From an uncultured Clostridia bacterium (GTDB taxonomy: Bacteria > Bacillota > Clostridia > Lachnospirales > CAG-274): a stretch of 5,602 bases of DNA. The position numbers and the translations under genes are program-made. The stretch spans positions 1 through 5,602 of the forward strand of contig CANRCU010000160.1 in assembly GCA_947629215.1 (NCBI GenBank), in the 5' to 3' direction. A model generated the notes under the pieces. The model saw only the letters and a program-made list of their open reading frames with translations, did not search any database and was not told the DNA's origin. Positions within the stretch are counted from its first letter, which is position 1; each line of letters starts with the position of its first letter. Below, piece after piece: positions 1 to 4,170 of this stretch.

Positions 1-92
1 CGTTTTTTGCTTCGCAAAAATTCGCCTAAACGCTACATTCAGCAGCCTTACGGCACGAAAATAATTTTTTTCTTTGAATAAGTTCTTATAAT
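1..92. mobile_element. MITE-like palindromic element, copy 1 (right part only, cut by window edge)
   Basis: This is the right-hand part of the same element that is complete at 99-273. Bases 1-92 align to 182-273 without a gap at a constant offset of 181; I count 78 of 92 identical. Bases 1-37 are identical to 182-218 and bases 76-92 to 257-273. Eleven of the fourteen differences fall in 38-58, the part that would form the outer stem and a small hairpin. In that part the hairpin survives although its bases changed: GCC-TTAC-GGC at 45-54, against CCC-TTC-GGG at 227-235 in the other copy. The copy ends with the terminal repeat GTTCTTATAAT (82-92). No reading frame of any size is present. The left half lies outside the window. 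That it is mobile is inferred from repetition and terminal inverted repeats; no transposase is seen. Confidence 0.6.
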
Positions 93-109
93 CAGACAAT
101 TATAAGAAC
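82..109. repeat. Perfect inverted repeat at the junction of the two elements
   Basis: GTTCTTATAAT (82-92) and ATTATAAGAAC (99-109) are exact reverse complements separated by the 6-base loop CAGACA. One arm is the right end of copy 1 and the other the left end of copy 2, so this hairpin arises from the tandem arrangement. It is AT-rich and has no T-run on either side, so I do not call it an intrinsic terminator. Confidence 0.7.
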
Positions 110-141
110 CAAGCCAAGGTAAGAAAAATTTTGTATTTCCT

Positions 142-225
142 TGAGATTTGTGGATTTCCTGCGGAAATCCTAACGCTTCGGCGTTTTTTGCTTCGCAAAA
201 ATTCGCCTAAACGCTACAAATCTCA
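142..225. repeat. Nested stem-loop core of copy 2
   Basis: The outer stem is TGAGATTTGT (142-151) with ACAAATCTCA (216-225), 10 perfect pairs. Inside it are GGATTTCC-TGC-GGAAATCC (152-170), AACGC-TTCG-GCGTT (172-185) and TTTTTGC-TTC-GCAAAAA (185-201). GGCG (180-183) with CGCC (204-207) can extend the last hairpin, at the expense of the AACGC/GCGTT hairpin. Two folds are therefore mutually exclusive. Being palindromic, the core can fold in RNA from either strand. Minus-strand readthrough from the upstream polysaccharide operon would carry it in its 3' end, where it could act as a stability or processing structure (inference). Confidence 0.6.
172..189 (+). terminator. Short terminator-like hairpin with T-run, inside copy 2
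   Basis: AACGC (172-176), loop TTCG, GCGTT (181-185) is followed directly by four more T (186-189). The stem is only five pairs but the TTCG loop is a stabilising tetraloop. It would stop transcription on the plus strand, opposite to the nearest gene. It may simply be part of the element's fold. No equally clear hairpin plus T-run is seen on the minus strand after the dehydrogenase gene. Confidence 0.3.
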
Positions 226-272
226 TCCCTTCGGGTCGGAAATAAATTTTTCTTTTGAATAAGTTCTTATAA

Positions 273-1493
273 TTAGATATGGTAGACCCTATTCCCTTTT
301 ATTATATTATGGCAGTCAAGAACGACTTTTCCTTCAAGTTTTTCGGCATTTTCCTTTATTTCATTATGTTTGACCATGACTACGACCAAATCGACCGCTT
401 CAAGGAATTCATCAATATCGTGGAATTGATTTTTAACAACATCTTTTTTGATGAATGGGTCATAGACCTTTAAGCCCGTGGCAAGGTGCCTTTCCTGGCT
501 TTCAAGCAGCTGCAATGTCGGTGATTCTCTAAGGTCGTCAACGTTTTCTTTATAAGTCAAGCCGTACAGACCCACTCTGCCTATATCGCTCATGCCGTTT
601 TCTTTCATTATTTCGTAGATACGGTTAAGCACAAAATCGGGCATACCGTCGTTTGTTCTCATGGATTCGTCAATAACTTTGGCAAGCGACGGGTAATCGC
701 CGACCAAAAACCACGGGTCGACCGATATACAATGACCGCCGACGCCGGGACCCGGGCTTAATATATTTACACGAGGATGCATATTGCATATTCTGATTAT
801 TTCGTAAACGTCCATATTGTCCTGACGGCAAATTTTTGCAAGCTCGTTTGCAAAAGCTATATTAACGGCGCGGAAAGTGTTTTCCACTACCTTTGTCATC
901 TCTGCCGTGCGTATATCGGTAACAACTATTTCGCCTTGGCAGAAGGAAGAATAAAGCTCTTTTATCTTTTCGCCCGCTTCTTTTTCATCGGCGCCGATAG
1001 TGCGGTTATTATGCAGCAGTTCATATATCATATTGCCCGGTATTATACGCTCGGGGGCGTGTACAAGGTGAATATCTTCGCCCGTTTTCAAGCCCTTTTG
1101 TTCTATAATGGGGCGCACATATCTGTCGATAGTGCCGGGAGATATAGTCGATTCTATAACTATGACAGCGCCTTTCGGGCAGATTTCCGTTACGCTTTTT
1201 ACGGCAGCCTCAACATAGCAGGCGTCTACCTTTTTGCTGAATTTATCATAAGGCGTAGGTACGGATATGATATATGTATCCGTTACCTGATATTCCGTGC
1301 TGAATTTTATGCCCGATTTAACGGCATTGCCGAAAAGCTCTTCAAGACCATCTTCCTCAAATGTGGTGTGACCGGCATTAAGCGTAGCAACAAGTTCTTT
1401 GTTGTAATCCGTACCCACCACTTCAACGCCGTGTGACGCAAGCATAAGCGCAGTCGGCAGACCGATATAGCCAAGACCTATAACATTAACCAT
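273..1493 (-). CDS. wecC: UDP-N-acetyl-D-mannosamine dehydrogenase (WecC type)
   Basis: This predicted cytosolic enzyme oxidises UDP-ManNAc to UDP-ManNAcA with two NAD+, giving a uronic sugar donor for surface polysaccharide. The 406 residues are full length for the nucleotide-sugar dehydrogenase family. The N-terminal Rossmann motif is GLGYIG (6-11), with D29 placed to bind the NAD ribose. Other conserved blocks are VPTP (78-81), ESTISPGT (114-121) and HAPERIIPGN (145-154). The central segment has K201 and N205. The catalytic cysteine is C255 in GPGVGGHCISVDPWFL (248-263); this form marks the WecC branch, whereas UDP-glucose dehydrogenases usually have a GGSC..KD pattern. The C-terminal UDP-binding domain shows GLTYKENVDDLRESP (311-325) and YDP (344-346). 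The start is supported by TTGGAGGT with eight bases to the ATG. The gene lies 31 bp after the BY-kinase gene on the same strand, so the two are probably cotranscribed. Its stop codon touches the mobile-element end. A related UDP-sugar substrate cannot be excluded. Confidence 0.9.
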   Translation of the reverse strand: MVNVIGLGYIGLPTALMLASHGVEVVGTDYNKELVATLNAGHTTFEEDGLEELFGNAVKSGIKFSTEYQVTDTYIISVPTPYDKFSKKVDACYVEAAVKSVTEICPKGAVIVIESTISPGTIDRYVRPIIEQKGLKTGEDIHLVHAPERIIPGNMIYELLHNNRTIGADEKEAGEKIKELYSSFCQGEIVVTDIRTAEMTKVVENTFRAVNIAFANELAKICRQDNMDVYEIIRICNMHPRVNILSPGPGVGGHCISVDPWFLVGDYPSLAKVIDESMRTNDGMPDFVLNRIYEIMKENGMSDIGRVGLYGLTYKENVDDLRESPTLQLLESQERHLATGLKVYDPFIKKDVVKNQFHDIDEFLEAVDLVVVMVKHNEIKENAEKLEGKVVLDCHNIIKGNRVYHI

Positions 1494-1501
1494 AACTTAT
1501 A

Positions 1502-1507
1502 CCTCCA
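1502..1507 (-). promoter_or_regulatory. Ribosome binding site of the dehydrogenase gene
   Basis: On the minus strand TGGAGG lies eight bases before the ATG at 1493, inside the 31-bp gap between the two operon genes. It fixes the start used, which places the Rossmann glycine motif at residues 6-11 as expected for the family. No promoter-like sequence fits in this gap, supporting one transcript. Confidence 0.7.
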
Positions 1508-1524
1508 ATATTGTGCAGCGGATG

Positions 1525-3066
1525 TCAGCTTTCTTTAGCCGTATCCGATTTACCGCTGTTTTCGCCGTATCCATATCCGTATCCATAACCATAACCGTAA
1601 TCGTAATGTCTGTAATAATACTTGCCCGAATGTGCAAGCTTTATGTTGTTGAGAATAAAGCCAAGCATTTTCATGTCGGCAAAGTTTATCTTTTTCATTG
1701 CCTCGTCTATGCTGTCATAAGTGGTACTGCCGTGTTTTGAAACGAACATGACACCGACTATTGATTTATTCATAACAAGAACATCGCTTACAACGTTCAC
1801 TGGCGGTGTATCTATAATGATATAATCGTATTGATTCGCAAGTGTTTCAAGCATATCTTCAAACTGAGGTGAAGCGAGCAGCTCGGAAGGGTTTGGCGGT
1901 ATAGGACCCGAAGGCATAAGATCCAGATTCGGTCTTACATCCCTGCATATACTTGCTTCAACACGGTTCATCTTACTTATTGCGCTGGAAAGACCTTTTT
2001 CGTTCTTTACTTCAAACAGCAAATGCTGTGTCGGTTTTCGCATATCGCCGTCTATAAGCAATATCTTGTTGCCCATAAGCGCAAAAGAGATGGCAAGGTT
2101 TGATGTTGTTGTGGACTTGCCTTCGGCAGCATTTGCGCTTGTTACGGCAAATATCTTTTTCTCAAACGGTGAAAGCGCAAATACAGCGTTTGTTCTCATT
2201 GTCTTATAACTTTCGGAAACCGTGAACACGGTATTTTCGTTTAACAGATTTTGGGGATCTATAACACGCTTTTCGCCTTTTTTACGTTTTTTCTGCTTTT
2301 CGCCCTTTTCCTGTGAAAAGTTGTAGACCTCGCCTATTATGGCTTTGTTATACTTTTTGGAAAGCTCGTCCGTTGATTTTATCGAATTATCAAGCATATA
2401 AAGCAGGATTATAATACCTGCGGATGCTATAAACCCGAGTATCAGACCGATAGCAACGGTCTTTTTGATATTCGGCTCAACGGGGTCAAGGTTGACTTTT
2501 GCAACATCTATTACCTCTACCGAGCCTGCGCCGACAACGCGTATAAGAAAATCGGGTGCTATATCCGTCATCATATTGCATATGTCAGCCGATATTTGAG
2601 GCGACTTTGTTTTTGAAACTATTTCAAGCACCTCGGTTTCGTTGACCGCCGACATGGAAAACGAATCTTTGAGTGAATCGGGCAATATATGACCGTCCTC
2701 TACGGTGAAACAATCCTCAAGTGTAGGCTGCGGATATTTTTTTGCAAGCCTTTTGGCAATGTCCTCCATTACGGCATCGCTTTCAAGCACAGCCATATAA
2801 GTTGAAACAAGTGATTTTGACGCATTCAGGTCGTTCAGTTCTATTGTCTGATCGGATGTATCGAGCGTATGATTGTTTTTAACATACAGCGTTGTATAAG
2901 AGCTGTATTTGACGGGCAGATAAACCGCCGCAATTATAAATGCCAGCACGCCTGCCGCTATCGTACACAAAATAATTATCCATATTTTGCCAAACAGCAC
3001 CCGCGCCAGTTCAAGTATGTCTATCTCAACTTCTTCCGAATTAAAGCTTTTGTTATCTGTTTCCAT
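1525..3066 (-). CDS. Polysaccharide co-polymerase fused to BY-family tyrosine autokinase (Wzz/Wzc-CapAB type)
   Basis: This inner-membrane protein of 513 residues is predicted to control chain length and export of capsule or exopolysaccharide by cycles of tyrosine autophosphorylation. An N-terminal Wzz-type domain has one membrane segment at about 28-50, an outside loop of about 150 residues, the proline motif LDPVEPN (193-199) and a second membrane segment at about 203-224. A very basic linker (252-267) leads to the kinase domain: ESYKTMR (285-291, oligomerisation-type ExxRxxR with K at the first arginine), Walker A SANAAEGKST (310-319), Walker A' LLIDGDMRKP (336-345), the block GPIPPNPSELLASP (387-400) and Walker B YIIIDTPP (415-422). 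A C-terminal tyrosine cluster (483-501) holds ten tyrosines, six as Tyr-Gly pairs. E. coli Wzc is larger (about 720 residues), mainly through its outside domain. Firmicutes usually split this protein into CapA and CapB, so a short-loop fusion is notable. AGGAGG (3079-3084) lies 12 bases before the ATG, slightly long, but no better in-frame start is seen. Confidence 0.88.
   Translation of the reverse strand: METDNKSFNSEEVEIDILELARVLFGKIWIIILCTIAAGVLAFIIAAVYLPVKYSSYTTLYVKNNHTLDTSDQTIELNDLNASKSLVSTYMAVLESDAVMEDIAKRLAKKYPQPTLEDCFTVEDGHILPDSLKDSFSMSAVNETEVLEIVSKTKSPQISADICNMMTDIAPDFLIRVVGAGSVEVIDVAKVNLDPVEPNIKKTVAIGLILGFIASAGIIILLYMLDNSIKSTDELSKKYNKAIIGEVYNFSQEKGEKQKKRKKGEKRVIDPQNLLNENTVFTVSESYKTMRTNAVFALSPFEKKIFAVTSANAAEGKSTTTSNLAISFALMGNKILLIDGDMRKPTQHLLFEVKNEKGLSSAISKMNRVEASICRDVRPNLDLMPSGPIPPNPSELLASPQFEDMLETLANQYDYIIIDTPPVNVVSDVLVMNKSIVGVMFVSKHGSTTYDSIDEAMKKINFADMKMLGFILNNIKLAHSGKYYYRHYDYGYGYGYGYGYGENSGKSDTAKES
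1564..1599 (-). repeat. Hexanucleotide tandem repeat coding for (Tyr-Gly)6
   Basis: Six consecutive TAY-GGN units encode residues 490-501 of the BY-kinase. The last four units form an imperfect 12-bp duplication, TATGGATACGGA followed by TATGGATACGGC (1576-1587 and 1564-1575 on the minus strand). The repeat lies in the C-terminal tyrosine cluster, the autophosphorylation region in this family. Gain or loss of units keeps the frame and changes the number of tyrosines. Third-base variation between units suggests it is not very recent. Confidence 0.75.
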
Positions 3067-3125
3067 CGAATGAACAGCCCTCCTGATTATTATATTTATA
3101 ATTTACAATAAAACACACAGTAAAT

Positions 3126-3171
3126 ATAGTAACATAGCAAATACTTATAAATCAATAGACAAATTCGACAA
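3126..3171 (-). promoter_or_regulatory. Candidate promoter(s) of the polysaccharide operon
   Basis: Two overlapping sigma-A-like candidates read leftward. One has an extended -10, TGTTACTAT (3126-3134), with TTGATT (3150-3155) 18 bp upstream, giving a leader of about 50 bases. The other has -10 TATAAG (3144-3149) with TTGTCG (3166-3171) 16 bp upstream. A third, weaker pair lies further up: TATTAT (3217-3222) with TTGTAG (3240-3245), 17 bp apart. The DNA is AT-rich, so chance matches are likely and the choice between them is uncertain. Confidence 0.35.
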
Positions 3172-3354
3172 TATTTATACATCTTTCTTTTGTTTTTTTT
3201 GCGTTATGCCCTACCTATAATAGGGAAGGGGAATTTTGCCTACAAATTTTCGCTTTCTTTCAACAATTAGTTTTCCCCGGAATGCATGTATACTATTCAA
3301 AATAGAGTTTTTTATTATGCCCGAAAAATTTTTCTACCCATTTTCTTTAAATTG

Positions 3355-3363
3355 TGGTATAAT
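3355..3363 (+). promoter_or_regulatory. Extended -10 promoter of the phosphatase-helicase unit
   Basis: TGGTATAAT is an exact extended -10 element (TGnTATAAT) 40 bases before the phosphatase start codon, predicting transcription from about 3370 and a leader of about 34 bases. No good -35 is present at 17 bp spacing (TACCCA, 3335-3340), which extended -10 promoters tolerate. The match in sequence and position makes this the clearest promoter in the window. Confidence 0.6.
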
Positions 3364-3403
3364 AATTTTTAACGACCTATAATAAAAACAAGGAAGTGTA
3401 CTT

Positions 3404-4150
3404 ATGCAGCAAAAATATGCACTCGACCTGCATACTCATACTGTCGCGAGCGGTCATGCTTACAGCACATTAAAAGAAAATATCGAATATGCCCGCGAAA
3501 CGGGTCTGCAAATACTCGGTTCAAGCGATCATGCGCCTTTGATGCCGCATTCCACACAGGAATATTTTTTTACGAATAATGTTGTTATACCGCGCAGTTT
3601 CGGGGAGCTGAAACTGCTTTTCGGTGTCGAATTGAATATTACGGACTATAACGGCAGCATTGACCTTGAGCCGCGTGTGCTAAACAGGCTCGATTATGCG
3701 ATAGCCAGCCTTCATCCGCCATGCATAAGCCCCGGCACGTGTGAGGAGAACACCTCGGCGCTTACATGCGCAATGCACGACCCCTATATCGACATCATAG
3801 GTCACCCCTGTGATCCACGGTATCCGTTTGATATAAAAACGGTCGTGAGTACAGCCCGTGACAAAAATGTGCTGCTTGAAATAAACAATGCGTCTTATAA
3901 CCCAAAAAACGGCAGGGCAGGCGGCGAGGCGATCACGCTTGAGATGCTTGCCGAATGTAAAAAACAGGCCGTACCCGTTATTCTTGCAAGCGATGCGCAT
4001 TTTTATCTGTCCATAGGCGATTTTTCGCGCATAGAGCCGCTGCTTGAACAAGCCGATTTTCCGGAAGCTCTTATAATAAACCGCAGCGCCGACAAACTGC
4101 TTGATTTTCTTGCGGCAAAAAAGACCTTGACTCACTCGAAAAATTCTTGA
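3404..4150 (+). CDS. PHP-domain metal-dependent phosphatase, YcdX type
   Basis: This predicted cytosolic phosphatase has 248 residues, close to E. coli YcdX (245), and one PHP alpha/beta barrel binding three metal ions. All nine expected metal ligands are present: H10 and H12 in DLHTHT (8-13), H18 in SGHAYST, H43 in SSDHAP, E76 in GVELNI, H104 in SLHPP, H134 in GHPCDP, and D197 and H199 in SDAH. The first seven keep YcdX spacing with a constant +3 shift, from memory of that structure. The physiological substrate of the family is poorly defined; histidinol-phosphatase-like names are often applied without proof. The SD sequence AAGGAAG (3390-3396) is seven bases before the ATG. The gene is divergent from the BY-kinase gene and is followed after 20 bp by the helicase gene, probably cotranscribed. 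It lacks the DDG-type N-terminal motif of CpsB/YwqE tyrosine phosphatases, so a role against the neighbouring kinase is only a possibility. Confidence 0.85.
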   Translation: MQQKYALDLHTHTVASGHAYSTLKENIEYARETGLQILGSSDHAPLMPHSTQEYFFTNNVVIPRSFGELKLLFGVELNITDYNGSIDLEPRVLNRLDYAIASLHPPCISPGTCEENTSALTCAMHDPYIDIIGHPCDPRYPFDIKTVVSTARDKNVLLEINNASYNPKNGRAGGEAITLEMLAECKKQAVPVILASDAHFYLSIGDFSRIEPLLEQADFPEALIINRSADKLLDFLAAKKTLTHSKNS

Positions 4151-4155
4151 ATATC

Positions 4156-4163
4156 AGGAGAAG
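4156..4163 (+). promoter_or_regulatory. Ribosome binding site of the helicase gene
   Basis: AGGAGAAG sits in the 20-bp gap after the phosphatase stop codon, seven bases before the ATG at 4171. It decides the start of a gene whose end is not visible. The gap is too short for a separate promoter, though one could lie inside the phosphatase coding region. Confidence 0.65.
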
Positions 4164-4170
4164 ATCACAA

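Larger units (their letters stand above)
99..273. mobile_element. MITE-like palindromic element, copy 2 (complete, 175 bp)
   Basis: The element is bounded by perfect 11-bp terminal inverted repeats, ATTATAAGAAC at 99-109 and GTTCTTATAAT at 263-273. Further inward the two arms still match as inverted repeats: AGAAAAATTT and ATTTCC on the left (near 122-140) pair with their complements at about 238-255. Next come TGAGATTTGT/ACAAATCTCA (142-151 with 216-225) and a core of nested hairpins (152-201). The whole can fold into one branched cruciform or RNA. It is non-coding. A second copy lies six bases to the left (spacer CAGACA, 93-98). The six bases after the right end (TAGATA, 274-279) match that spacer at four of six positions, a possible decayed target duplication. 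The right end abuts the dehydrogenase stop codon. Size, termini and lack of coding capacity fit a MITE; a structured intergenic repeat of another kind is possible. The family is not recognised. Confidence 0.65.
3067..3403. other. Divergent intergenic region (337 bp) between the kinase and phosphatase genes
   Basis: No gene is visible here. The region is AT-rich and must hold promoters for both divergent transcription units. Three small symmetric sites are seen: CCTAT-A-ATAGG (3214-3224), CTATT-CAA-AATAG (3293-3305), and GGGGAA (3228-3233) complementary to TTCCCC (3273-3278) over a 39-base gap. Any could be a protein site, but none resembles an operator I recognise. I see no riboswitch-like aptamer core and no conserved RNA. 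Confidence 0.6.

Noticed and set aside
1..225. CRISPR-like direct repeat (37 bp identical at 1-37 and 182-218)
   Set aside because: Only two copies, 181 bp apart, with sequence similarity continuing into the flanks and terminal inverted repeats. This is a tandem element, not a repeat-spacer array.
310..322. Walker A of the kinase (TSANAAEGKST) lacks the common PGEGK form
   Set aside because: The essential GKST residues are intact and Ala-Glu variants are common in BY-kinases, so I do not regard it as a defect. Positions given are residue numbers of the protein.
777..1436. 219-codon open frame on the plus strand within the dehydrogenase gene
   Set aside because: It lies antisense to a full-length, motif-complete dehydrogenase, has no good ribosome binding site and gives a cysteine/tyrosine-rich sequence with no recognisable motif. 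It is a shadow frame.
3086..3099. TATAAT match on the minus strand (3089-3094) just before the kinase gene
   Set aside because: Transcription from it would start inside or beside the AGGAGG ribosome binding site (3079-3084), leaving no usable leader. Treated as chance in AT-rich DNA.
3293..3313. Hairpin CTATT-CAA-AATAG followed by AG and six T, like an intrinsic terminator
   Set aside because: The stem is five mostly A-T pairs and too weak, and no plus-strand gene lies upstream to be terminated.
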